A stretch of DNA of 64,000 nucleotides from Pseudomonas sp. Irchel s3h14 (GTDB lineage: Bacteria > Pseudomonadota > Gammaproteobacteria > Pseudomonadales > Pseudomonadaceae), in the NCBI RefSeq assembly GCF_900187425.1, contig NZ_FYDJ01000002.1, positions 558,001 to 622,000 of the forward strand. Reading direction: 5' to 3'. Positions within the stretch are counted from its first letter, which is position 1. Every line of letters starts with the position of its first letter. The notes below the pieces were generated by a model. The model was not told the origin of the DNA and did no database searches. It worked only from the letters and a program-made list of their open reading frames with translations. A program made the translations under genes and the position numbers. This document shows positions 7,820 through 17,329 of the stretch, piece after piece.

Positions 7820-8745
7820 AAGAGCGCGGTGTTTTTGAGGAGTTGTTTCAGGGCTTCTTTCTCAGCGATGGAACCATTGCCGAGGATTTGCTTGAGCTGT
7901 TGCTCAATCTGCGTCAATGACGGCGGCGCCTCAGGCAGATTCAAATGCTCCGGCAAAATCTCATCGCCGGTGCTGACCAGCAACGCAAAGTGAATGACGT
8001 TCTCCAGCTCCCGGGTATTGCCCGGCCAACTGTGCTGCTCTAACAAATGCTGCGCGGCTTCGCTGATCAGCGGCACCGGCAGGTCCAGGCGCTGGCTATA
8101 GATGCCGAGGAAATATTCGGACAGCGACAGAATATCGCCCACCCGTTCACGCAAGGCCGGCAGTTCGAGCTGGCCTTCGCTGAGGTAGTGGTAGAGCCGC
8201 TCATTGAATTTTCCGGCGGCCACCGCTTGGGCCAGGTCGATGCTGGTAGCGGCGACCAGGCGCACGTCCACAGGGCTCGGTTGTTGAGCGCCGACGCGAG
8301 TGACTTCGTGGTTTTCCAGCGCCGCGAGCAATTTGATCTGGATCGGTAGAGGCAGGTCGCCGATCTCATCCAGGTAGAGGGTCCCGCCGTTGGCAGAACC
8401 GAACCAGCCCGCGCGACTGCTGGCCGAACCGCTGTAACTGCCGGCGGCATAACCGAACAATTCAGCATCGGCGTAAGTCGGACTGATCGCGCCGCAGTTG
8501 ACCGAGACGAACAACCCGCCGCGATCACTCGCACGATGGATGTGCCGCGCGAGCAACTCCTTGCCGCTGCCGGTTTCGCCACGGATCAACACCGAGATCG
8601 AGCGCGGTGCCAATAGCTCCAGCTCCTGGCGCAACTGACGCGAACGCGGATCGACAAACACCAGCGCCTTGGCGCGAATACTCAGAGGACTTTTTTCTGC
8701 ATCGGGGAAGGTCAGCAGCGGCTGACCGAAGGCTTCAAAACTCAT
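7816..8745 (-). CDS. Sigma-54 interaction-domain activator, short form without recognisable HTH
   Basis: 309 aa from the ATG complementary to 8743-8745. An AAA+ sigma-54 activator core fills nearly all of it: Walker A GETGSGKE (56-63), Walker B GGTLYLDEIGD (120-130), arginine-finger region (NERLYHYLSEGQLELPALRER), and sensor II (SWPGNTRELENVI). The GAFTGA loop that contacts sigma-54 reads GSYSGS (102-107), a clear departure. There is no N-terminal receiver or GAF domain. The last 35 residues do not show a Fis-type helix-turn-helix, and the stop codon is supplied by a REP element. It resembles SfnR-type sulfur regulators in layout. It could be a truncated or specialised activator. Confidence 0.8.
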   Translation of the reverse strand: MSFEAFGQPLLTFPDAEKSPLSIRAKALVFVDPRSRQLRQELELLAPRSISVLIRGETGSGKELLARHIHRASDRGGLFVSVNCGAISPTYADAELFGYAAGSYSGSASSRAGWFGSANGGTLYLDEIGDLPLPIQIKLLAALENHEVTRVGAQQPSPVDVRLVAATSIDLAQAVAAGKFNERLYHYLSEGQLELPALRERVGDILSLSEYFLGIYSQRLDLPVPLISEAAQHLLEQHSWPGNTRELENVIHFALLVSTGDEILPEHLNLPEAPPSLTQIEQQLKQILGNGSIAEKEALKQLLKNTALL

Positions 8746-8818
8746 GGCAGACTCCCGCCCTGAACCGCCGGGAGACGGGGGGCGTTGTTTTAAAAAACAA
8801 AAGCAAAAAAGAAAAGGT

Positions 8819-9400
8819 TCAAGCGCGGCGCAGGGCGTGGTGTTCCATTCGGTTTTGCAGGCGATAGAGATAGGCAAAACCCTGCTCCCAGCGTTGGTGA
8901 CCGGACTTCACGTTGATGTGTCCGGCACCCGACAAAATCCCCGCCTCGGCGCCCCAGTTACGTGCCAGTTCCAATGCACGCGGTGTGCTGACGGCGCTGT
9001 CGTTGTCGGAGCTGACAACCTGACTCGGGAACGGCAGCAGGTTTGTCGGAATCGGTGCGAAATTGCGCAGGGCCGGTGCGCAGGCTGGACGCTCGACGTC
9101 CGCGGGGGCGACCAGCAAGGCGCCGCGAACCTGACGCAAAAACTGCACGGGCGCGGTGGCAGCCCAATGCGCGACAGTGATGCAACCCAGGCTATGGGCG
9201 ATCAGGATCACCGGCGTGCTGTCAGCGGCAATCGCCTCAGCCAGTGCCGCGACCCAGTCTTCACGACGCGGCGTCAACCAGTCGGCCTGCTCCACCCGCG
9301 CGCTGTTCGGCAGGCTGTTCTGCCAATGGCTTTGCCAATGATCTTCTGGCGATCCTTGCCAGCCCGGCACAATCAGGTAGCGAATTGATTCGTTGCGCAT
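8819..9400 (-). CDS. Alpha/beta hydrolase, RBBP9/YdeN family
   Basis: 193 aa, standard length. Starts RYLIVPGWQGSPEDHWQSHW, the family hallmark. Nucleophile Ser in LIAHSLGC (about residue 70), acid Asp in SSDNDS, and catalytic His in GAGHIN. It acts as a small serine hydrolase in the cytoplasm; substrates of the family are poorly known. First gene of a probable leftward unit with the sigma-54 activator and the MetQ-like protein. Confidence 0.88.
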   Translation of the reverse strand: MRNESIRYLIVPGWQGSPEDHWQSHWQNSLPNSARVEQADWLTPRREDWVAALAEAIAADSTPVILIAHSLGCITVAHWAATAPVQFLRQVRGALLVAPADVERPACAPALRNFAPIPTNLLPFPSQVVSSDNDSAVSTPRALELARNWGAEAGILSGAGHINVKSGHQRWEQGFAYLYRLQNRMEHHALRRA

Positions 9401-9439
9401 GGGGGAGCTCTCCTGCTGCGTGTCTGTTCCTGAGCAAGT

Positions 9440-9512
9440 ATAGGGAGAAGAGTTATATTCGTTAAGGAATAAGAAGCTATTTATTAATACCTTAATAGAA
9501 TATCAAGTCTTC
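9440..9512 (-). promoter_or_regulatory. AT-rich putative promoter of the hydrolase/sigma-54/metQ unit
   Basis: Strongly AT-rich stretch directly upstream of the hydrolase gene. Read on the minus strand it contains CTTATTCCTTAACGAATATA. A similar string, ATATTCCTTTATTAGATAAC, occurs at about 9740 on the minus strand. Such sites fit sulfur-starvation promoters of Pseudomonas, but this is from resemblance only. Confidence 0.3.
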
Positions 9513-9515
9513 ACT

Positions 9516-9627
9516 GATCGTTCCCATGCTCCGCGTGGGAATGCCTCAACGGACGCTCCGCGTTCGGCTCTAGATGGGACGCAGAGCGTCCCGGGCTGCA
9601 TTCCCACGCAGGAGCGTGGGAACGATC
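9516..9627. repeat. Palindromic repeat, GATCGTTCCC type
   Basis: Begins GATCGTTCCCATGCTCCGCG and ends GAGCGTGGGAACGATC, with an inner GGACGCTCCGCG / CGCAGAGCGTCC palindrome. Same family as 6618-6719. Confidence 0.85.
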
Positions 9628-9641
9628 ACTTTACTGAGGAC

Positions 9642-9679
9642 AAAAAAAGGGGCCGCACCCTGCCAAGGAGACGGCCCCG
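9642..9679 (-). terminator. Rho-independent terminator reading leftward
   Basis: On the minus strand GGGGCCGTC pairs with the GCGGCCCC that precedes a run of seven T. It lies about 190 bases beyond the desaturase stop, which leaves room for a long 3' UTR or a separate small RNA. Confidence 0.75.
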
Positions 9680-9692
9680 GAAACTCAAAATC

Positions 9693-9706
9693 TGATAGCG
9701 CTATCA
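9693..9706. promoter_or_regulatory. Perfect 14-bp palindrome TGATAGCGCTATCA
   Basis: Perfect dyad lying between the terminator at 9642 and the desaturase stop. The form suits a LacI/GntR-type operator or an RNA hairpin. No regulator gene is adjacent. The rest of 9680-9869 shows no gene. Confidence 0.35.
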
Positions 9707-9869
9707 ACATCACTGGATGCGATGATTGGCTGAAACGGTTATCTAATAAAGGAATATTTAATTACTTTTATAGGCCGAAATCGCATATACCAATCACTCC
9801 TTGCGTCACAACTTAGCGCCCCTTTGGGTCAAATTGATGACCAACGTTTTGAGTTCCCGAGTACATCCA

Positions 9870-10943
9870 CTAAACCTGAGCGGCACGAACCTCCTGCGCC
9901 TCCGCTGTTTCCGTGCGCACAAATCGGTTCGCCCGCCCAAACGTCCCGAAATCATTGAACCGCACGCCCATCTCGCGCATCACCTTATGCGCCGTCGGCA
10001 CGGTCATCTGACGGATGTAAAACGGTTCCTTGACCACAAAGTGATGGATGCCGTGAGTGCTGCCGAAATTGAAGCAGAACGCCTGCAACGGCCACATCCA
10101 CCACGGGTTCAGCACCTGGGTCTGCTGGATTACATTACCCAGCTCCACGTCACCGTAGTAGTGCATGTTCGAGCTGACGAAATGCAGGCAAAAGGTACGC
10201 AACACGTTCGGGCCGATGATCACCACCGCGGCGATGTCGATGACTTGCATCGCCGACAAAGTAGTCGCCGACCATTCAATCGACGCTCCCATCAGATAGG
10301 CGATGCCATTGGCCGCGTGAAAGCCGAGAAACATGTACCAAGCGCCCCAATGCACCAGCGCCAGCGGCGCGTAGACCTTCAGGGTGCGCTTGATGATGCT
10401 GATCTTGTGAGCCCAGGTCTTGGCCCGCAGCATACGAATGAACGCTGACATCACGTTGTCGCCGACCATCAACAGCCGCGCAAAACCCCAGGGTTCGCCG
10501 TTGGTGATCGCGCGCTCTTCCAGGTCGGACTCTGTGCCGGAGACCTTGTGGTGATTGAGGTGCAGATGCCGACGAATCCACGGATTGATCGTGCTCGGCC
10601 GGGCCAGCCACACCAGTCCCATCATCAGGTTGTGCGGTACGCGCTGTTTGCGGAAGTACATGCTATGAATCAGGTCGTGTTCCAGCTCGTGGGTCAACGA
10701 GGCGAAAAATGCATTGAGCAACAGGCACACCCACCAGGCCATGTGCCCGGTCATGTAGAGCGTCGCCGAGCCAATCATGCCGACTAGCGCGAAGGCCAGA
10801 ATGCCCGCGCCCAAGGCGTCCTGATGGTTGAGAATCGGGTAGCGCTGACGCAGTTCAACGCCCTTGGCCAGCACCACTTCACGAATATGCGCTGATCGTT
10901 GTGCTGCATTCAGTCGCTGGGGACTTGCAGAAGTACCGTGCAT
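9870..10943 (-). CDS. Membrane fatty acid desaturase
   Basis: 357 aa integral membrane di-iron enzyme. Three histidine clusters: HELEHDLIH (about 84-92), HLHLNHH (about 125-131) and HGIHHF (about 297-302), with several hydrophobic segments between. It would introduce a double bond, or hydroxylate, an acyl chain or hydrocarbon in the inner membrane. It is transcribed away from an AraC-type regulator whose start lies 100 bases off, so that regulator probably controls it. The precise substrate is not evident. Confidence 0.85.
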   Translation of the reverse strand: MHGTSASPQRLNAAQRSAHIREVVLAKGVELRQRYPILNHQDALGAGILAFALVGMIGSATLYMTGHMAWWVCLLLNAFFASLTHELEHDLIHSMYFRKQRVPHNLMMGLVWLARPSTINPWIRRHLHLNHHKVSGTESDLEERAITNGEPWGFARLLMVGDNVMSAFIRMLRAKTWAHKISIIKRTLKVYAPLALVHWGAWYMFLGFHAANGIAYLMGASIEWSATTLSAMQVIDIAAVVIIGPNVLRTFCLHFVSSNMHYYGDVELGNVIQQTQVLNPWWMWPLQAFCFNFGSTHGIHHFVVKEPFYIRQMTVPTAHKVMREMGVRFNDFGTFGRANRFVRTETAEAQEVRAAQV

Positions 10944-11043
10944 GCTTCCATCCTCTGGTTATTGATGTTCGCATCCTGCCTTGTGAACCCTCGCAACGCG
11001 GTAGCCGTGAACGCCAACCTGTTGACCGGAAGCGCCAATCAGC

Positions 11044-12048
11044 ATGACTGAACCGACCTCCCTCGCCAGCTGGACCCGCGCCCTGCGCAAGCAACTCGAT
11101 GCGTTGGGCCTCGACAGCACCGCCCTGTGCCAACAGGCGGGGCTCGACCCGCAATTGATGGACGACCCGAACGCCCGTTACCCGTTGTCCGGCACCACGC
11201 GGCTGTGGGAAATCGCGGTGCAAGTCAGCGGCGATCCTGCGATTGGTTTGCGGGTATCGCGCTTCGTCAGCCCCACCACGTTTCACGCGCTCGGTTATGC
11301 ACTGGTCGCCAGCGGCAGTCTGCGAGAAGTGTTCGAGCGCATCGTGCGATATCACCAAGTGGTCAGCGATGCCCTGGATCTGGAACTGACTCGCGCCGAG
11401 GACCGCTACCGCTTCCGCCTAAAAATCCCGCCAGGCAATCCGGCCCCGGCCTTCGAAGCCATCGACGCCTTCACGGCGATTTACGTACGCACCTGCCGCA
11501 ATCGCCTGGGCCGCGATTACGCCCCGCTGGCGGTGTACCTGCGCCGCCCGGAGCCGGCGGACCCGCATCAATGGCACAAAGTCTTCCGCTCACCGGTGTA
11601 CTTCGCCGCCGATGAAGACCGACTGGAATTCGCCGTCGTGGACTTCGACAGCCACCTGGACGACGCCAACCCGGAACTGGCCGAGCACAACGAAGCCGTG
11701 CTCAAACGCACCCTCGCCCAACTCAAACCCCTGACCTGGGAACGCAAGGTTCGCGACGCCATTGAGGAGCAATTGCCGGAAGGTGAGCCCAGCGCCGAAC
11801 ACATCGCCCAGGCCCTGCATTTGAGTTTGCGCAGCCTGCAACGGCATCTGGCGGACGAGGGTTGCCGGTTCGATACACTGCTCAACGAGAGTCGCGAGAA
11901 CCTGGCGCTGCTGCATCTGCGCGATCCGCAATGCTCATTGAGCGAGATCAGCTATCTGCTGGGATTTGCGGACACGAGCAGCTTCAGCCGCGCATTCAAG
12001 CGCTGGACCGGGATGACACCGGGGCAGTTTCGGGATGGGTTGCAGTAA
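11044..12048 (+). CDS. AraC family transcriptional regulator
   Basis: 334 aa. The N-terminal ligand/dimerisation domain is of the Arabinose_bd type common in Pseudomonas (GLRVSRFVSPTTFHALGYAL near 78-97). C-terminal double helix-turn-helix: HIAQALHLSLRSLQRHLADE, then ISYLLGFADTSSFSRAFKRW ending with WTGMTPGQFR. Divergent from the desaturase gene, whose promoter it probably controls. Its stop abuts the stop of the convergent hipA gene with no gap. Confidence 0.88.
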   Translation: MTEPTSLASWTRALRKQLDALGLDSTALCQQAGLDPQLMDDPNARYPLSGTTRLWEIAVQVSGDPAIGLRVSRFVSPTTFHALGYALVASGSLREVFERIVRYHQVVSDALDLELTRAEDRYRFRLKIPPGNPAPAFEAIDAFTAIYVRTCRNRLGRDYAPLAVYLRRPEPADPHQWHKVFRSPVYFAADEDRLEFAVVDFDSHLDDANPELAEHNEAVLKRTLAQLKPLTWERKVRDAIEEQLPEGEPSAEHIAQALHLSLRSLQRHLADEGCRFDTLLNESRENLALLHLRDPQCSLSEISYLLGFADTSSFSRAFKRWTGMTPGQFRDGLQ

Positions 12049-13281
12049 TCAGCTTTTGACCAAGCTGCGCGCTACACCTGATTTCCACTGCTCGATCATC
12101 GCTTCGCCAACCATGGCAAAGGCGCCATTTCCCCTGATGTAATCAACCATTTCCGCCTTCGCGACATCTATTCCATGAGCGACTTGCTGCAGCAATTCAT
12201 TGCACCGCCCCTCGGTCAGGCTGCAAGCCGACCGACCAAAACGCATCAGCATTTTGTATTTGGGCCACGCCTTTGATCCACCTAACAGCAACGCCATACT
12301 GTCGGCCTTGATGTAGACCGAAGTCGTGACGATGTCATAGGCCGGAGCCAGTCTGATTTGCGCATCAGCCCCGCAATGTTCGTACAGCACACCGAAGTTC
12401 TTGAGGTGAGCATCGCCATTCTTCAGAGCGGATGACAACGCCACTATTTTGAAAAAAGACTCAAGGGCGTCGTTGAGCAACGGCGGGGAGACAAACTCCT
12501 TGATCTGCCTCGCGGCGCCTTCGTACGAACCATCGTATTTGGCCTTCGAAGGCCAGGCATTGAGCACGCAGAAATCTTCAAAGCCCAGATAACCTCTTTC
12601 ATTCAGATCGAAACGTTCGACGACCAGAAATTTACCGTGATCGCTCAGTTCGAAAACCGGCACTTCAAGACCCGAATGCAGCGCAGCCCTCATGCAGAAG
12701 TATTCGTTGGCAGCGAGTTCCGGGTATTCCTCTGGCCGAAACGATTTGACCAGATGCGTTGCCCCTCGATGGGTCAATCGGTCGACAGTTGTCGCACTGT
12801 CCCGGATAAGCACCTTCGGCTGCACACCGGAAACGCCCGAATATTGGCCATAGGTGTGCAGCAGATCTTCGAACAAACCTTGCGCACCGTCATGAACCAG
12901 CAGATCCGCGAGGCTGGTTTCAGGTAGCCGGTCACCCGCCTCTTGCGCGTTTTTAATCCCCACTCGCCCAAGCTGGTGCGGGCCGACGATCGCCAGCATC
13001 GCGAAGTCGTCAAACCCTCGAATCGCTTTGCTGAAGCGACGAGTCAATTCATCGCGCAGTGCGCCTTCCGGTAGATTCATTTCAAAAACCGGCGGGACAC
13101 CTTGCTCCCACGTGTAGCTCTCGAGACGAGCGGGCATGGTCAACGAGACGGCATTTTCTTCTAGCGCGTCTTCGGCGTAGGCAAACACTGAATCAATGCG
13201 AGACTGAGCACGGCCGAGGGTTCCGACCGTTGTGCCGGAAACACTGATGTGCAGCCTTTCCTTTTCCTGCTGCTCACCCAT
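12049..13281 (-). CDS. hipA: HipA-like Ser/Thr kinase toxin of a type II toxin-antitoxin pair
   Basis: 410 aa, usual HipA length. The N-terminal HipA_N region (about 1-110) is followed by the kinase-like HipA_C domain. Visible motifs: flexible loop GVSGVQPKVLI, hinge FLVVERFDLN, catalytic GDAHLKNFGVLY (HxxDxxxxN-like), and metal-binding LAPAYDIVTT. HipA kinases phosphorylate targets such as glutamyl-tRNA synthetase and induce growth arrest. The start overlaps the antitoxin gene by 8 bases. It stands apart from known mobile elements here, between the AraC gene and an orphan receiver. Confidence 0.88.
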   Translation of the reverse strand: MGEQQEKERLHISVSGTTVGTLGRAQSRIDSVFAYAEDALEENAVSLTMPARLESYTWEQGVPPVFEMNLPEGALRDELTRRFSKAIRGFDDFAMLAIVGPHQLGRVGIKNAQEAGDRLPETSLADLLVHDGAQGLFEDLLHTYGQYSGVSGVQPKVLIRDSATTVDRLTHRGATHLVKSFRPEEYPELAANEYFCMRAALHSGLEVPVFELSDHGKFLVVERFDLNERGYLGFEDFCVLNAWPSKAKYDGSYEGAARQIKEFVSPPLLNDALESFFKIVALSSALKNGDAHLKNFGVLYEHCGADAQIRLAPAYDIVTTSVYIKADSMALLLGGSKAWPKYKMLMRFGRSACSLTEGRCNELLQQVAHGIDVAKAEMVDYIRGNGAFAMVGEAMIEQWKSGVARSLVKS

Positions 13282-13522
13282 GGAAGTTCACCTTTTTGAG
13301 GGTGTCCAGTGTTGGACGCGTCGACCGCCGCGGCACGGCCGTCAGTTCGTACCCGAAGCCATTAAGGATCGCTTCAACCTTGCGCAGGCCAATTTCGGAA
13401 ATGGTGTTGTTCTCGATACCCGAAATCGTGGAACGGCTCATGCCGTACTGCTTTGCCAGGTCTTGTTGAGACATCTTTCGCTCTTTGCGCAGCAACCTGA
13501 TCAGTTCGCCGAGGTTTTCCAT
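13274..13522 (-). CDS. hipB: HipB-like HTH antitoxin (Xre family)
   Basis: 82 aa from the ATG complementary to 13520-13522, chosen because GGTGAG lies just upstream; an in-frame upstream extension would run through the operators. HTH_3 domain: IRLLRKERKMSQQDLAKQYG then SRSTISGIENNTI. The C-terminal LDTLKKV may insert into HipA or bind DNA. It binds its own promoter and neutralises the kinase. It sits downstream of two matching palindromes. Confidence 0.88.
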   Translation of the reverse strand: MENLGELIRLLRKERKMSQQDLAKQYGMSRSTISGIENNTISEIGLRKVEAILNGFGYELTAVPRRSTRPTLDTLKKVNFHG

Positions 13523-13532
13523 TCCGCTCACC

Positions 13533-13550
13533 TGCATCATATACAGTGCA
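13533..13550. promoter_or_regulatory. Putative HipB operator O2
   Basis: TGCATC-N6-AGTGCA, an imperfect 18-bp dyad lying 11-28 bases upstream of the hipB start codon. It shares half-site and spacing with 13572-13589. Confidence 0.55.
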
Positions 13551-13571
13551 TATTTATTGAAATAATCTATT

Positions 13572-13589
13572 TGCATTGTATTTAATGCA
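13572..13589. promoter_or_regulatory. Putative HipB operator O1
   Basis: TGCATT-N6-AATGCA, a perfect 18-bp dyad centred 39 bp upstream of O2, roughly four helical turns. It is probably bound by HipB to repress the operon. Confidence 0.6.
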
Positions 13590-13632
13590 TAACCAAGTCG
13601 GAGTCTAGCTCATTGATTGATCGGGCCCGGTC

Positions 13633-13998
13633 TCAGCGCCCCCGATCCCGCCGCAACAACTTGCGCACTCGCTTCACCAGTTCACTCACGGCAAACGGCT
13701 TGAGCAGGTAATCGTCTTCATGCAACTCCAGATCGCGCAGGCGATCCTCGATGCCGTCCTTGGTGGTGAGGAACAGCACCGGCGTATCACCGAGCTTGCG
13801 GATCTGCTGCAGCAACTGCCAGCCATTGAGCCCCGGCAGCATCACGTCGAGGATGATCAGCTCGTATTCGCCAGACTCGATGAAACGACGGCCGTCCATA
13901 CCGTTGAGCGCCACATCGACTGAGTAACTTGCCTCGCTCAGGCCCTTGGCCAGGAGTTTGGCGGTCTCAGGTTCGTCTTCTACTAACAGCACACGCAT
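13633..13998 (-). CDS. Single-domain response regulator receiver (OmpR-like, no output domain)
   Basis: 121 aa. Complete receiver: acidic pocket E7-D8-E9, phospho-acceptor D51 (LIILDVMLPG), T78/T79 (FLTTKDG), and K100 (DDYLLKPF). It stops after VRKLLRRDRGR, just where OmpR/CopR-type proteins begin their winged helix. No kinase gene is adjacent. It may act by protein-protein contact, or be the remnant of a full regulator. Nothing in the following 100 bases reads as a lost winged helix. Confidence 0.8.
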   Translation of the reverse strand: MRVLLVEDEPETAKLLAKGLSEASYSVDVALNGMDGRRFIESGEYELIILDVMLPGLNGWQLLQQIRKLGDTPVLFLTTKDGIEDRLRDLELHEDDYLLKPFAVSELVKRVRKLLRRDRGR

Positions 13999-14068
13999 GG
14001 CACACCTCGATTGTCGTCATCACAGGCTAGGCGCCTTCGCGTCCAAAGCCCACCACTAACGCCGGGTT

Positions 14069-14755
14069 TTAAATAATCGCCAACATCCGCAATCGTTGCG
14101 CATCCAGAATCTCGATCTCGCCGTACTTAAGATTCACAATCCCCTGCCCCTGCAAGTCCTTGAGAAGCTGATTGGTGGTCTGGCGCGACAGCGAAAGCAT
14201 CGACGCCAATTGTTCCTGGGGCAGTTGCAACACTCGTCGTGGCGGGTCGATCTCGCCGTAACCCTCGGCGATCATCAGCAGGCGATGAGCCAGTCGAGCG
14301 GCGGCAGGCATGAGGCTCAGCTGTTCGAGATTGATGAAGGTCAGGCGCAGTTTCTGGCTCATTAGCAATGCCAGTTGTCGCCAGTACGTCGGTTGTTCAT
14401 CAAGCAATGTCAGTAGCGCGGTTTGCGGGATGTGCAACAGGGTGCAATGACCCAGACCGAACGCATCGTGGGTGCGCGGCTGGCCATCGAACAGGCAGAT
14501 TTCGCCGAACCAGTGAGGCGACTCCGCCAGGCTCAGCAGCGCCTCCTTGCCCTGCTCGCTCACCGCGCCGATGCGTACCGAGCCTTCGAGCACCGCGTAC
14601 AGCCCGCACGGTGGATCGCCACGCTTGAACAGCCGCTGGCCCGGCGACAACCGCCGCACCCTGGCGGCGGCCAGCAGACTATCCTGTAAAGGAACAGGTA
14701 AATGGCTGAACCACTGCCCTTTATCCAGCCGCGAACGCCAAACCTGCATGTCCAT
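14069..14755 (-). CDS. Crp/Fnr family transcriptional regulator
   Basis: 228 aa from the ATG complementary to 14753-14755, with CCAGGAG well placed; longer in-frame starts lack such a signal. The N-terminal cyclic-nucleotide-binding-like domain includes GDPPCGLYAVLEGSVRIG and WFGEICLFDGQPRTHDA. The C-terminal HTH_Crp includes LPQEQLASMLSLSRQTTNQL. There is no Fnr-type four-cysteine cluster, so it is not an Fe-S oxygen sensor. The effector is unknown. It is divergent from the Mpo1-like membrane gene. Confidence 0.85.
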   Translation of the reverse strand: MDMQVWRSRLDKGQWFSHLPVPLQDSLLAAARVRRLSPGQRLFKRGDPPCGLYAVLEGSVRIGAVSEQGKEALLSLAESPHWFGEICLFDGQPRTHDAFGLGHCTLLHIPQTALLTLLDEQPTYWRQLALLMSQKLRLTFINLEQLSLMPAAARLAHRLLMIAEGYGEIDPPRRVLQLPQEQLASMLSLSRQTTNQLLKDLQGQGIVNLKYGEIEILDAQRLRMLAII

Positions 14756-14839
14756 GAAAACTCCTGGAGATTGTCGCCTGCCTGACAGAGCGAAATGTGG
14801 ACCCGGGGCATGATCCATCACCCAACAGGAGGAACAACA

Positions 14840-15364
14840 ATGAAAAGCCTCGTCGACCATCTCAGTCAATACGCCGCCTACCACCGTGACCCGCGCAATA
14901 TTGCCAGCCACTTTATCGGTATTCCGCTGATCGTTGTCGCAGTGGCGGTGCTGCTGTCACGGCCCGAGTGGTCGCTGGCCGGGGTTTGGGTGTCACCGGC
15001 CGTGCTCTTGGCACTGGCTTCGGCGTGGTTTTATCTGCGATTGGAGTTACGGCTGGGCGTACTGATGACGGTGTTGCTGGGCCTTTGTGTCTGGCTGGGT
15101 CATGTCCTCGCGCAGCAGAGCACGTGGGTCTGGCTGGCGAGCGGCATCGGGATGTTTGTGGTGGGTTGGGCGATTCAGTTTGTCGGTCATCACTACGAAG
15201 GACGCAAACCGGCGTTTGTCGATGATGTGACGGGGTTGATTGTCGGGCCGTTGTTTGTGGTGGTTGAGTTGGCGTTTTTGCTGGGGTTGCGGCATGACCT
15301 GAAAGAGCAGATCGAGGCGCGGGTGGGTGGCGTGCGCTTGCGTCAGAAAAACGCAGCGGCGTAG
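14840..15364 (+). CDS. Mpo1-like (DUF962) membrane protein
   Basis: 174 aa from ATG 14840, preceded by AGGAGGAAC. DUF962/YGL010w family: KSLVDHLSQYAAYHRDPRN, HFIGIPL near 25-31, four hydrophobic segments, and QFVGHHYEGRKPAF near 115. The yeast member Mpo1 is an Fe-dependent dioxygenase acting on 2-hydroxy fatty acids, and the conserved His residues are present here. It probably acts on lipids in the membrane. It diverges from the Crp-like gene, and a REP pair follows the stop. Confidence 0.8.
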   Translation: MKSLVDHLSQYAAYHRDPRNIASHFIGIPLIVVAVAVLLSRPEWSLAGVWVSPAVLLALASAWFYLRLELRLGVLMTVLLGLCVWLGHVLAQQSTWVWLASGIGMFVVGWAIQFVGHHYEGRKPAFVDDVTGLIVGPLFVVVELAFLLGLRHDLKEQIEARVGGVRLRQKNAAA

Positions 15365-15367
15365 ATC

Positions 15368-15446
15368 GCTTTCGCGAGCAAGCCCGCTCCCACAGGGGAA
15401 TTGTGAACGACACAAATCACTGTGGGAGCGGGCTTGCTCGCGAAGC
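15368..15446. repeat. REP pair between convergent genes
   Basis: CTTTCGCGAGCAAGCCCGCT and its reverse complement around a 30-base centre. It sits between the Mpo1-like gene and cysA. Confidence 0.9.
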
Positions 15447-15454
15447 TTTTGATC

Positions 15455-16444
<990 letters not shown>

Positions 16445-16447
16445 GAC

Positions 16448-17317
16448 TTATTCCTCCGCGGCGCTGGCGCGCAGGCGGTTAATACGGTTTTCGCTCCACT
16501 GCTTGAGCAGCAGGATAAAGAGCGCCAGGATCAGCAACAGGCTCGCCACGGCGAACGCGGCCACGTGGTTGTATTCGTTGTAGAGGATCTCGACGTGCAG
16601 CGGCAGGGTGTTGGTCACCCCGCGAATGTGCCCGGAAACCACCGACACCGCACCGAACTCACCCATGGCCCGCGCCGTACACAGCACCACGCCGTAGATC
16701 AGGCCCCATTTGATGTTGGGAACGGTGACGTGCCAGAACATCTGCCAGCCATTGGCCCCGAGCAGACGCGCGGCCTCTTCTTCCTGCGTGCCTTGTTCCT
16801 GCATCAACGGGATCAACTCGCGCGCCACGAACGGCACGGTGACGAAAATCGTCGCCAGCACGATACCCGGCAAGGCGAAGACGATCTGGATGTCGTGGTC
16901 CTGCAGCCACGGACCAAACAGGCCCTGAGCACCGAACATCAACACGTAGACCAGACCGGCGATCACCGGCGATACCGAGAACGGCAAGTCGATCAACGTG
17001 ACCAACATACTCTTGCCACGGAACGAGTATTTACTCACGCACCACGCGGCGCTGACACCGAATACCAGGTTCAGCGGCACCGAAATCAGCACGGCGATCA
17101 CCGTGAGTTTCAGGGCCGACAGCGCGTCAGGTTCGAAGATCGCGGTGAAGAACGCACCGATTCCGAGCTTTAGACCCTGAGACACCACGATCACCAGGGG
17201 CAGCAACAGGAACAGGGCGAACACCAGCCAGCCAAGGCCGATCAGGATTCGCCGCGATGAAGCACTGCCACGGCGGGCGGCGTTCGAGGAAGCAGCAGCA
17301 ATAGACGATTGGGACAT
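16448..17317 (-). CDS. cysW: Sulfate ABC transporter permease CysW
   Basis: 289 aa with six membrane segments. The ABC coupling motif is [20 protein letters not shown] (about 177-196), then [15 protein letters not shown], diagnostic of CysW. It pairs with CysT to form the membrane channel. The start is 12 bases from the end of cysT. Confidence 0.95.
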   Translation of the reverse strand: MSQSSIAAASSNAARRGSASSRRILIGLGWLVFALFLLLPLVIVVSQGLKLGIGAFFTAIFEPDALSALKLTVIAVLISVPLNLVFGVSAAWCVSKYSFRGKSMLVTLIDLPFSVSPVIAGLVYVLMFGAQGLFGPWLQDHDIQIVFALPGIVLATIFVTVPFVARELIPLMQEQGTQEEEAARLLGANGWQMFWHVTVPNIKWGLIYGVVLCTARAMGEFGAVSVVSGHIRGVTNTLPLHVEILYNEYNHVAAFAVASLLLILALFILLLKQWSENRINRLRASAAEE

Positions 17318-17329
17318 TTTTGCGCCTCC

